Source of the DNA: JANQPX01 sp965204405
GTDB lineage: Bacteria > Pseudomonadota > Alphaproteobacteria > Geminicoccales > Geminicoccaceae
Reading direction: 5' to 3'
NCBI GenBank assembly: GCA_965204405.1
Contig: CBDBEN010000005.1
Span: forward strand, 1,736,001 to 1,800,000
DNA: 64,000 nt
Shown here: positions 17,470 through 24,398 of the stretch, one piece after another
Layout: each line of letters opens with the position of its first letter
How positions within the stretch are numbered: position 1 is the first letter of the stretch
Notes under the pieces: generated by a model
Database searches by the model: none
The model's input: only the letters and a program-made list of their open reading frames with translations
What the model was told of the DNA's origin: nothing
Made by a program: the position numbers and the translations under genes

Positions 17470-17907
17470 TTAGGCCTTCGCCACGAATGTTTCGGCCAAT
17501 GCCCGGTAGTCCGGCAGTGCGTCGGCGAGGGTTTTGGTGTCCAGGTTCTGGTAGAACGCCTCGTTCGCATCGGCGAGGATCGGAGCTAGGCCGCAGATGC
17601 GGGCGATGACGCATTTGGTCGGGCCGGGACGCATGCATTCCACCAGGCCAGAGCCCGCCTCCGTCACGCGTAGGATGGCACCGATCGAAATCTCGTCGGG
17701 TGGTTTCGCCAGTCTAAGGCCGCCGCCGCGGCCGCGCACCGCAGCGACGTAGCCTTCCCGCGTCAGCAATTGTGCCGCTTTGGCGATATGGTCGAAGGAC
17801 AGATCGTAGCGCTCCGCAATCTCGCGGCTGGTCACCTGACGATCGCCCGCCACCGCGAGATAAAGCAGGATCCGCAAGGTGTAATCCGAGAACGAGCTGA
17901 TTTGCAT
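17470..17907 (-). CDS. nsrR: NsrR-like Rrf2-family [Fe-S] transcriptional repressor
   Basis: A 145-residue Rrf2 regulator with an N-terminal winged helix (MQISSFSDYTLRILLYLAV; recognition region SFDHIAKAAQLL) and a cluster-binding loop with C91, C99 and C105 (VECMRPGPTKCVIARICGL). Asp8 corresponds to the fourth cluster ligand known in Streptomyces NsrR. NsrR holds an Fe-S cluster that NO destroys, which lifts repression of NO-detoxifying genes. It is divergent from the nitric oxide reductase operon, 96 bp apart, with a palindrome between them. The first cysteine gap (x7) is longer than in E. coli or Streptomyces NsrR. ATG 17907 is chosen because MQISSFSD is the family start. Confidence 0.85.
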   Translation of the reverse strand: MQISSFSDYTLRILLYLAVAGDRQVTSREIAERYDLSFDHIAKAAQLLTREGYVAAVRGRGGGLRLAKPPDEISIGAILRVTEAGSGLVECMRPGPTKCVIARICGLAPILADANEAFYQNLDTKTLADALPDYRALAETFVAKA

Positions 17908-17953
17908 GCGTTGATTCTGACCGGTTCGGGTTGACAAGGCAAGTTCGAAGCTT

Positions 17954-17984
17954 TTTAAATACGCTTTCAAAATACTTATTTAAA
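17954..17984. promoter_or_regulatory. Palindromic operator candidate in the nsrR-norS divergent promoter
   Basis: TTTAAATA (17954-17961) is the exact inverse of TATTTAAA (17977-17984). Nested in the right half is AAATACTTATTT (17970-17981), two 5-bp arms with a 2-bp spacer. The AT-rich, A/T-stretch-rich design is compatible with an NsrR or other Rrf2 site. It would repress both genes. The norS Shine-Dalgarno CGGAGG follows at 17988-17993. Confidence 0.5.
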
Positions 17985-18003
17985 CAACGGAGGCGACAAC
18001 GCC

Positions 18004-18507
18004 ATGCAATTGCTTGTGCTCCTGATCTCGCTGAACCTGATGGCAGTGATTGCCTGGTTCTTCATCGATGCGGTTCGTCGGAGTGATAAGGCGGCGTTGC
18101 AAGGCAACCTTGCCGGCCGCCGTACGTCGTTGATCTGGGGATTGGTCATTCTGGGCATGGTGGTCACCCTAGGCTCCCTTTGGTCATGGCCGCACGCCGT
18201 TTCCGCCGCCGATGACGTGGTCACCGTCAACGCCACCGGTGGTCAATGGTATTGGGAGATCGACGTCGAGGAGGTGCCTGCAGATCGGACGATCGTCTTC
18301 AACGCCCATGCGGAAGATGTCAATCACGGTCTCGGCATCTACGGGCCGGATGGCAGGCTGCATGTTCAGGTCCAGGCCATGCCCGGCTACGTCAATCAGG
18401 TCGAGTATGTATTCGAGCAGCCGGGACGGTATCAGGTGCTGTGCATGGAGTTTTGCGGCATCGCCCATCACGACATGATCGCCGAATTCAACGTCGTCGC
18501 GAATTGA
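18004..18507 (+). CDS. norS: CuA-containing subunit II of an sNOR-type nitric oxide reductase
   Basis: A 167-residue cytochrome c oxidase subunit II-like protein. Two N-terminal membrane helices (about 1-22 and 42-64) are followed by a periplasmic cupredoxin domain. The CuA ligands are all present: H108, C147, E149, C151, H155 and M158, in VLCMEFCGIAHHDM. It would accept electrons from a soluble carrier and pass them to the haem-copper subunit I. The order with the next three genes matches the norSY-senC-orf1 cluster described in ammonia-oxidising bacteria. CGGAGG lies 10 nt before the ATG. If subunit I were an oxidase, this would be a plain CoxB-like subunit. Confidence 0.83.
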   Translation: MQLLVLLISLNLMAVIAWFFIDAVRRSDKAALQGNLAGRRTSLIWGLVILGMVVTLGSLWSWPHAVSAADDVVTVNATGGQWYWEIDVEEVPADRTIVFNAHAEDVNHGLGIYGPDGRLHVQVQAMPGYVNQVEYVFEQPGRYQVLCMEFCGIAHHDMIAEFNVVAN

Positions 18508-18520
18508 GGACCCCTAGACC

Positions 18521-20005
18521 ATGAACACACGATCCTTTGCCGGACGCGCGCCGTTTGCGCCCCAGACCGATGCGGTTAAATTCACCATGCTGCTTGCCGG
18601 TATCGTCTTTGCCTTGATGATGGTCTTCGGCTTGATCATGCGGGCAGCGCAAGGTGGCATGATCTCTCTCGATCCGGTGCTTTTCTACCAGATCCTGACC
18701 GCCCATGGCGCCGGCATGGTCGGCACGGCCGGGCTAACGGGCGCCGCTATTCTCTGGTACTTCCTCGGCCGCCATGTCCCGCTGACCTCCGGCGTTTTCT
18801 GGGTCTTCCTCGGGTTCTTTCTGCTCGGCGTGGTGCTGATCCTGGGCGGCATTTTCATTGGTGGCTATGGTGGTGCCTGGACGTTCCTCTTTCCCCTGCC
18901 GGCGATTTCCGGCGGCGCCTGGGAGGCCGGCGCCGCTGCTTCCTTCATCCTCGGTTATACGGCGATCGGCATTGGTTTCTTGCTGTTCTATCTCGAAATC
19001 GGACGCCAGCTGATCGCCGTCTATGGCAGCTTTTCCCGGGCACTCGGTCTGCCTGTCGCCTTCGGCAGCGAAGATGCGAATGATGCACCGCCAGCGACCG
19101 TGATCGCCGCTGCCGCCGTGACCGTCTTCAACACGATCGGCATCGTCGTTGGGGCTGCCGTCCTCGTCTCCAGCCTGGTCAACCTGTATGTGCCGGCCTT
19201 TGCTGTGGACGCTCTGTTCGCCAAGAACATGATCTTCTTCTTCGGCCATGTCTTCATCAATGCCTCTATCTACATGGCGGTCGTCGCCGTCTACGAGATC
19301 ATCCCCGCCTATACCGGCCGGCCTTGGAAGACGACCCGCCTGTTCGTCGTCGCCTGGCTGTCCGTGCTGCTGTTCGTGATGGCGGTCTATCCCCATCATC
19401 TACTGCAGGATGCGGTCATGCCGGCCTGGATGCTGGTGATGGGCCAGGTCATCTCCTATCTCTCCGGCATTCCGCTCCTGGCGGTCACGGCGTTCTCCCT
19501 TTGCCTCTATCTTCGCGGATCCGGCATTCGCTGGGATCTGGCGTCAGCCATGCTCGTTCTCGGCGTCGCCGGATGGTCGGTCGGCTCCGCGCCTGCGATC
19601 ATCGACGGCATGATCTCGGTCAATAGGCTGATGCACAACACTCAGTGGGTGCCCGGACATTTCCACATTTATCTGCTGCTCGGTGAGGTCGCGATGAGCT
19701 TCGGATTCATGGCCTGGCTGGTCAGAGATGCACAGTCGGCCGGGCTCAGCGGCCTCGATCGCGGCGTGTTCTGGAGCTATGTCGTCGGCGCCGCCGGTTT
19801 CACGCTGATGTTCCTTATCTCCGGCGCTCTCTCGGTGCCGCGCCGCTGGGCGGTGCATTTGGAGGCCTGGTTCCTACAGGATCGGATTGCAACGGCCTTC
19901 GCCGTCCTGGTGGTGGCTGCAACGCTGATCTTCGTGATCCGCTTTGCCTTCGGGCTGGGCAGGCGTGATGCTGAAATGCTGGCCGAAAGCCGGCCCATGC
20001 GTTGA
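18521..20005 (+). CDS. norY: Haem-copper subunit I of an sNOR-type nitric oxide reductase
   Basis: A 494-residue, about 12-helix membrane protein of the haem-copper oxidase superfamily. Low-spin haem ligands are H62 (AHGAGM) and H382, the high-spin haem ligand is H380 (WVPGHFHIY), and CuB ligands are H243, H292 and H293. In oxygen reductases a tyrosine cross-linked to the helix VI histidine lies four residues on; here that position is N247. Loss of the tyrosine argues against O2 reduction and for NO reduction to N2O. It is 13 nt from norS, followed by senC and a membrane protein, and lies beside an NsrR-like gene. Confidence 0.83.
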   Translation: MNTRSFAGRAPFAPQTDAVKFTMLLAGIVFALMMVFGLIMRAAQGGMISLDPVLFYQILTAHGAGMVGTAGLTGAAILWYFLGRHVPLTSGVFWVFLGFFLLGVVLILGGIFIGGYGGAWTFLFPLPAISGGAWEAGAAASFILGYTAIGIGFLLFYLEIGRQLIAVYGSFSRALGLPVAFGSEDANDAPPATVIAAAAVTVFNTIGIVVGAAVLVSSLVNLYVPAFAVDALFAKNMIFFFGHVFINASIYMAVVAVYEIIPAYTGRPWKTTRLFVVAWLSVLLFVMAVYPHHLLQDAVMPAWMLVMGQVISYLSGIPLLAVTAFSLCLYLRGSGIRWDLASAMLVLGVAGWSVGSAPAIIDGMISVNRLMHNTQWVPGHFHIYLLLGEVAMSFGFMAWLVRDAQSAGLSGLDRGVFWSYVVGAAGFTLMFLISGALSVPRRWAVHLEAWFLQDRIATAFAVLVVAATLIFVIRFAFGLGRRDAEMLAESRPMR

Positions 20006-20019
20006 CTTGGCGTGTTTGT

Positions 20020-20081
20020 CCTGCCCCACCCCAACCATCCGATATGGTCGAAAACCTGCGGGTGGTTGGGCGGAGGGCAGG
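20020..20081. repeat. Dispersed hairpin repeat, copy B (norY-senC spacer)
   Basis: A long imperfect hairpin in the 106-nt gap between norY and senC. CCTGCCC (20020-20026) pairs with GGGCAGG (20075-20081), and CCCAACCA pairs with TGGTTGGG further in. The core CCAACCATCCGATATGGTCG (20031-20050) differs at only two positions from copy A at 50590-50609. It may uncouple expression of norSY from senC by limiting readthrough or stabilising the norSY transcript. Confidence 0.65.
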
Positions 20082-20111
20082 GATGGAACCGGCTGAAAGT
20101 CAATAAGGCTG

Positions 20112-20735
20112 ATGCCGAAAGCTGGAGACGACTTCATGCATGCAGCACTCGCCTCGCTCTCGATCTTGGTCATTGGCTGCTACGCGCTTTGGCAGGCGAC
20201 GGACGGCCTCGGAGCATTGACGACGGAAGGGGCGAGGCGGCTCGATGTTGCCGCCACCCAGCCGGATCTTCCAGACCTCGTTCTCGAGGATATGAATGGG
20301 CGGGACGTCGTGCTCGGAACACCGGGCGATACCATCGCCTTTGCCGAATTCATCTATACCACCTGCCCGACCATCTGCCGTGCAGCGGGTGAGTCGATGG
20401 CACGGCTCCGCGATCGGCTGGTTGAGGAAGGATTAGCCGATCGTGTCCGGTTGATGTCCGTCAGTTTTGACCCGGGCTACGACGACCGAGAGGCGATGGC
20501 CGCTTATGGCGAACTGCATGACGCGGATGGTGAGGTCTGGACGATTGCCCGTCCCGATCCGAGAGACCTTGCGGTTCTGCTGGACAGTTTCGGCGTCCAG
20601 GTGATCCCGGACGAATTCGGCGGTTTTGAGCACAATGCCGCCTTGCATCTGATCGACAGGGCAGGGCGGTTGATCCGGATCTTCGATATCGACGATATCG
20701 ACGGCGCTGCCCTCGCCGCAGGGAAACGTTCTTGA
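20112..20735 (+). CDS. senC: SCO1/SenC-family copper chaperone
   Basis: A 207-residue membrane-anchored thioredoxin-fold protein. After one N-terminal helix (about residues 10-28) comes the copper site CPTIC (C85, C89) and a distal histidine, H174, in FEHNAALHLIDRAG, the normal SCO trio. SCO proteins deliver copper to, or reduce, the CuA site of a partner oxidase. Here the likely client is the NorS CuA centre. ATG 20136 with GGAG upstream is an alternative start that removes eight residues. Its end overlaps the next gene by four bases. Confidence 0.88.
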   Translation: MPKAGDDFMHAALASLSILVIGCYALWQATDGLGALTTEGARRLDVAATQPDLPDLVLEDMNGRDVVLGTPGDTIAFAEFIYTTCPTICRAAGESMARLRDRLVEEGLADRVRLMSVSFDPGYDDREAMAAYGELHDADGEVWTIARPDPRDLAVLLDSFGVQVIPDEFGGFEHNAALHLIDRAGRLIRIFDIDDIDGAALAAGKRS

Positions 20736-21319
20736 GCCCGAAGACGCTCCTTTCCTTGGCAGCGGCAATGATCGCAGCATGCTGGCTATTCCGGGATTCT
20801 CTTGAAGCTGATCCTGTGACCCATGTTTTGCTGCAGCTACCGCTGCTGGCGCTGGCCGGTGGGATGGGGGCCTGCGCTCTCATCAACAGGAGACGACAGT
20901 CCGGCTGGGCCTGGACCAGGGGCAGCCTGGCATTGATTTTGGCAGCGATTTTCACGATGGCTTTTTGGATGCTTCCTCGATCCATCGATGCCGCGCTGGT
21001 CGACGACTGGATGGAGTTGGCCAAGTTCGTGACCGTTCCCGGCCTGATCGGTGCTCCCCTCGCGATCGGATGGCCTAAGGCGCATCCGCTCCTTCGTGGG
21101 TTCTTGAAGGCGCAAGCTGTCTCGATGCTCGGCGTGATGGCGTTTCTTTACACCCATGCGCCCATCAGGATCTGCAACGCCTATCTCGTGGCCGACCAGG
21201 AGCGGCTGGGCTTCGGCTTTCTCTTGGCTGCGGTGGTATGTGCTGTTCTCTGGACCATGCCGATTTTCCTGGATCGCGAACAGCCTCATCCTTCTCAAAG
21301 GCAGGCAGCAGCGTCATGA
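20732..21319 (+). CDS. Polytopic membrane protein, orf1 of the norSY-senC cluster
   Basis: A 195-residue protein with about five hydrophobic segments and no recognised domain. Conserved-looking features are the loop after LVDDWMELAKFVTVPGLIGAPLAIGWP and the MAFLYTHAPIRICNAYL segment, which includes histidine and cysteine. Its position right after senC fits orf1 of norSY-senC-orf1 loci; an assembly role for the reductase is inferred from that only. Translation starts at a TTG overlapping the senC stop (TTGA) with AGGGAAA just upstream. The stop in turn overlaps the channel gene (ATGA), so the three are coupled. Confidence 0.7.
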   Translation: MSPKTLLSLAAAMIAACWLFRDSLEADPVTHVLLQLPLLALAGGMGACALINRRRQSGWAWTRGSLALILAAIFTMAFWMLPRSIDAALVDDWMELAKFVTVPGLIGAPLAIGWPKAHPLLRGFLKAQAVSMLGVMAFLYTHAPIRICNAYLVADQERLGFGFLLAAVVCAVLWTMPIFLDREQPHPSQRQAAAS

Positions 21320-22140
21320 AACCGTCGGAAACCGTCCTCGAGTTTGCCGGTCTTGCTCGCACCAAAGCGGATCATCTAAGCGAAAACCCGTTCGGGTTCT
21401 GGGTCGCCGCCATGATGGCCGGCGCCTATGTCGGGATGGGGATCCTCTTGATCTTCTCTGTCGGCCAGCCAGCTGATCCGTCGATCCGCAGCCTGGTCAT
21501 GGGAGCGAGTTTCGGCATTGCGCTGACGCTCGTGGTGTTCGCCGGTTCCGAGCTGTTTACCGGCCACACCATGTACATGGCCTTTGGCCGTCTCGCCCGG
21601 ACGGTGTCGACCGCCGAGCTTTGCCGCTGCTGGGGTGCGACTTGGCTTGGGAATCTGTGCGGTTCAGCCTTTCTGGCCTTGCTCTTCGTGGCCGGTGGCG
21701 GCGGTGAGGTCTCGCGGACGGGCGGTGACGATCTGCTTCATGCCGTTGCCGCAAAGAAGATGCAGGCGCCGGCGCTGGAACTGGTCATGCGCGCCATGCT
21801 CTGTAACTGGCTGGTCTGCCTTGCCATCTGGACGGCGGCGCGCACCAGGAGCGATGCCGCTAAATGCATCCTGATCTTCTGGTGCCTCTACGCCTTCATT
21901 GCCGCGGGCTTCGAGCACAGCGTCGCCAACATGACAATCTTCGCCACGGCATTGCTGTCCGAGCATCCGGAGACGCTGACCCTTGCCGCTGCCGGGCGAA
22001 ACCTGCTTTGGGTGACCCTCGGCAATACACTTTCAGGCGCCGTTTTCATGGCAGGGGGGTACTGGCTGGTGGCGGCCAGACCTTCGCCGAACGCGAAGGT
22101 CGGCCAGCAAGACATTGGATCGAAGAGGCTGGGCGCATGA
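21316..22140 (+). CDS. Formate/nitrite transporter (FNT) family channel
   Basis: A 274-residue integral membrane protein with six hydrophobic segments. FNT hallmarks are AGAYVGMGILL, the GSELFTGHTM segment, NWLVCLAIW and AGFEHSVANMT. FNT proteins form pentamers that pass formate, nitrite or hydrosulfide. In an NO-reduction operon nitrite (NirC-like) is the obvious substrate, but formate cannot be excluded. The ATG overlaps the preceding stop by four bases and is the fifth gene of the operon begun by norS. The C-terminal tail is polar and short. Confidence 0.87.
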   Translation: MKPSETVLEFAGLARTKADHLSENPFGFWVAAMMAGAYVGMGILLIFSVGQPADPSIRSLVMGASFGIALTLVVFAGSELFTGHTMYMAFGRLARTVSTAELCRCWGATWLGNLCGSAFLALLFVAGGGGEVSRTGGDDLLHAVAAKKMQAPALELVMRAMLCNWLVCLAIWTAARTRSDAAKCILIFWCLYAFIAAGFEHSVANMTIFATALLSEHPETLTLAAAGRNLLWVTLGNTLSGAVFMAGGYWLVAARPSPNAKVGQQDIGSKRLGA

Positions 22141-22193
22141 CACACGCATCCAACGAATGCGGTGCCGTCGCCCAGCTATCTCGATCGGGGCGG

Positions 22194-22697
22194 CTACTCG
22201 GTGCCCGACCAGGCATTGGAGAAAACGAAATCCTCGTCAGCCAGGGGCAGGTGGCATTCAAAGCAGGTTGAGAAGTCTTTCTCGACGAAATTGCCGTCCG
22301 CCTTGTAGGTCGAATAGTCCCAATCGCCGTTACGGATATCTTCAGGGATATCGGCACCCCAGCCGTCTCGCTTTTCCATGACCGCCGTCACGGCGTGGGC
22401 ATCGGGAATACGCAGGCCGTTCTCGTCGAGGATTGCTTCGCCATCGGCATCGAGCTTGGCTTTGTAGACATCGAAAATCATGACGGAACCAGAGGGAAAC
22501 TCGCCGGTGACGATGCCCTGCAGAGCATCGCGATTGGCAAAAAGAGTACCGAGCTGCGTGTCGTGCATTTCGCGGTTGACCATCGGGAACTCGACGAAAC
22601 TGTCCTTATAGTCAGCCGGCAGCTCCACCCGATCGGGGCCCGCCATCGCGATCGAGCCGGAGAGAATGAGGAGAGTGGCCGTGATTGCCAGGCGCAT
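22194..22697 (-). CDS. Cytochrome P460-family c-type haem protein
   Basis: A 167-residue periplasmic protein. A signal peptide ends near SIAMAG, and a single haem c motif CFECH (145-149) lies close to the C-terminus, as in cytochrome P460 and cytochrome c'-beta. P460 enzymes oxidise hydroxylamine with NO to N2O or nitrite and carry a lysine cross-linked to the haem; K79 and K81 in FDVYKAK are candidates here, but the alignment is not certain. The gene converges with the FNT gene (53-bp gap) and is divergent from a cysteine-rich regulator. A role in handling hydroxylamine or NO is inferred from family and place. Confidence 0.82.
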   Translation of the reverse strand: MRLAITATLLILSGSIAMAGPDRVELPADYKDSFVEFPMVNREMHDTQLGTLFANRDALQGIVTGEFPSGSVMIFDVYKAKLDADGEAILDENGLRIPDAHAVTAVMEKRDGWGADIPEDIRNGDWDYSTYKADGNFVEKDFSTCFECHLPLADEDFVFSNAWSGTE

Positions 22698-22776
22698 TGT
22701 GAAAACCTCCTATGGATTTGTTACATAAGCAACTCTGTTGGATGCCAGAGCATTAAATCACATTTTAGCAATTATG

Positions 22777-22790
22777 ACCATAAAAATGGT
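22777..22790. promoter_or_regulatory. Inverted repeat in the P460 / regulator divergent promoter
   Basis: ACCAT (22777-22781) and ATGGT (22786-22790) flank an AAAA spacer. The site lies in the AT-rich gap between the divergent cytochrome P460 and winged-helix regulator genes, about 55 bp from the chosen regulator start. It is a candidate operator for that regulator. Confidence 0.35.
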
Positions 22791-22845
22791 TAGTATGGCG
22801 AAAATTGTTGCTCTGAGGGCAGCTTATGGGGCAATGATATCAGAC

Positions 22846-23472
22846 ATGACGACACGCGACGATATTCTCGCTCACCTCCGGCGGGGCAATCTGACCACTG
22901 CGGAGCTGGTCGAGCGCTTGGGTATCAGCCGCAATGCGGTGGTGGTGCCGCTCGGGCAGCTTGTGGGGCAGGGGCTGGTCCGGCAAGCATCCATGCGCCG
23001 CTCCGGCCGCGCCGGCAAGCCCGCCGTTGAATATGAGATCGTCCCCGGACATGAAGACACCGTCTCGACCGCCTATCGACCCCTGGTGGAGCTTCTGCTC
23101 GGTGCACTGCCCAGGTATTTGCCGCCTGCCGGGATCAAGGCGCTGATGCTCGATATCGGCGGCGAGATGGCAGCCCACCTGCCGCTGTCAGATGATGCGA
23201 CCTTCGACGAGCGTCTGGCGGCTGCGAGACGCATCGTCGACGATATGGGTGCGGCGACCGAGCTGAAATCCTGCGGCGATGGCCTGATCGTGCAAAGCCA
23301 TAGCTGCCCGGTCGCTGCCGCGGTCAGAAAGGAGCCATGCATCTGTGGTGCGGTTGCGGCGTTCTTCGAGGCGGCAACCGGCCGGAGAACCGAGACGCGT
23401 TGTATCCGCGAGGCCAAGCTGACCTGCCGGTTCAAGATCGACGGTGATGAGGTTTCGGAGCCGGATCTCTAG
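22846..23472 (+). CDS. SufR-like winged-helix regulator with C-terminal cysteine cluster
   Basis: A 208-residue DeoR/ArsR-type regulator. The N-terminal helix-turn-helix reads TTAELVERLGISRNAVVVPLGQLVGQGLV. The C-terminal half has cysteines at 143, 154, 165, 167, 186 and 194, in the pattern SHSCPVAAAVRKEPCICGAV and LTCRFKI seen in SufR-like Fe-S sensors. Such proteins respond to iron-sulfur status, oxidative or NO stress. It is divergent from the P460 gene with a palindrome between them, suggesting it controls that gene. The exact start is unsure: ATGs at 22795 and 22834 are in frame. Confidence 0.78.
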   Translation: MTTRDDILAHLRRGNLTTAELVERLGISRNAVVVPLGQLVGQGLVRQASMRRSGRAGKPAVEYEIVPGHEDTVSTAYRPLVELLLGALPRYLPPAGIKALMLDIGGEMAAHLPLSDDATFDERLAAARRIVDDMGAATELKSCGDGLIVQSHSCPVAAAVRKEPCICGAVAAFFEAATGRRTETRCIREAKLTCRFKIDGDEVSEPDL

Positions 23473-23517
23473 CGCATTTTTCAGGACAGGTCGATCCAGC
23501 CCTCTCCCCCGCCCAAC
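23469..23517. repeat. Dispersed hairpin repeat, half copy C
   Basis: From TAGCGCA (23470) to GCCCAAC (23517) this segment matches the left half of copy A at 50548-50593, including GATCCAGCCCTCTC and CGCCCAAC, with scattered differences. It has lost the right arm and stops just before the stop codon of the SDR gene at 23521. It forms the gap between two convergent genes. Confidence 0.6.
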
Positions 23518-23520
23518 ACG

Positions 23521-24276
23521 TCATCCCCGGCCGACATAGGGCATTTTGGTGGCCATCACCGTCATGAACAGAACATTCGCATCCAGCGGCAGGCTCGCCA
23601 TGTGCAACACCGCGTGGCCGACATGGTCGACATCCATCAGCGGCTCTGCAGCGATCTCGCCATTGGCCTGCATCACCCCGTCAGCCATGCGGGCGGCCAT
23701 TTCGGTATAGGCATTGCCGATATCGATCTGGCCGCAGGCGATGTCGTATTTCCGCCCATCCAGCGAGGTCGACTTTGTGAGGCCGCCGATCGCGTGCTTG
23801 GTCGCGGTGTAGGGGGCCGAATTCGGGCGTGGCGCATAGGCGGAGACCGAACCGTTGTTGATGATGCGGCCGCCTCGCGGGTCCTGGTCCTTCATCAATC
23901 GGAAGGCCTCTTGGGTACAATAGAAGACACCGCTCAGATTGACGTCGACCACCGAGCGCCATTGCTCCACGGTCAGCTCTTCCAGGGGAACAGGAGGTGC
24001 ACCGGTTCCCGCATTGTTGAAGAGAACGTCGAGGCGTCCAAAGGCCTCCTTGGTCTTGGCGAACAGGGCTTTGACCGAAGCAGGATCGGTGACATCGGTC
24101 GGCACGGCCAAGCTTTCCGCCGCCGACGAAGCAGCGGCGGCCGTCTCTTTCAAGGCCTCCTCGCGTCTTCCAGCGAGGGCAACGCGATAGCCGTCACCCA
24201 GCAAGGCCAGGGCAACGCTTCGCCCAACGCCCGAACCCGCACCTGTCACGATCGCTACCTTGCCCGCGGAACTCAT
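23521..24276 (-). CDS. Short-chain dehydrogenase/reductase (SDR)
   Basis: A 251-residue classical SDR. The cofactor turn is TGAGSGVG, NNAG follows at about residues 87-90, and the catalytic serine and YxxxK are in NNGSVSAYAPRPNSAPYTATK. An arginine in AGRREEA suggests NADP preference. The substrate is unknown. It lies downstream of, and on the same strand as, the dimethylglycine dehydrogenase-like gene with a 122-bp gap, so co-transcription is possible. The 3' end abuts a half copy of a dispersed repeat. Confidence 0.88.
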   Translation of the reverse strand: MSSAGKVAIVTGAGSGVGRSVALALLGDGYRVALAGRREEALKETAAAASSAAESLAVPTDVTDPASVKALFAKTKEAFGRLDVLFNNAGTGAPPVPLEELTVEQWRSVVDVNLSGVFYCTQEAFRLMKDQDPRGGRIINNGSVSAYAPRPNSAPYTATKHAIGGLTKSTSLDGRKYDIACGQIDIGNAYTEMAARMADGVMQANGEIAAEPLMDVDHVGHAVLHMASLPLDANVLFMTVMATKMPYVGRG

Positions 24277-24398
24277 TCGCCTTTTCCCCCTTCGAGATCA
24301 TCAACGAAACCAACCTAGCCGGCCCTATGGCAGAGGACAAACGCCTAAGGCAGTAAATGGACGTTTATTCCGTCAGCATTCTGCCAGTGGCGTGACCA

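Noticed and set aside
18521..20005. Reading the haem-copper subunit I as an aa3, ba3 or cbb3 oxygen reductase
   Set aside because: The helix VI HxxxY tyrosine is replaced by asparagine, and the gene is part of a norSY-senC-orf1 order next to an NsrR-like gene. An oxidase is therefore less likely.
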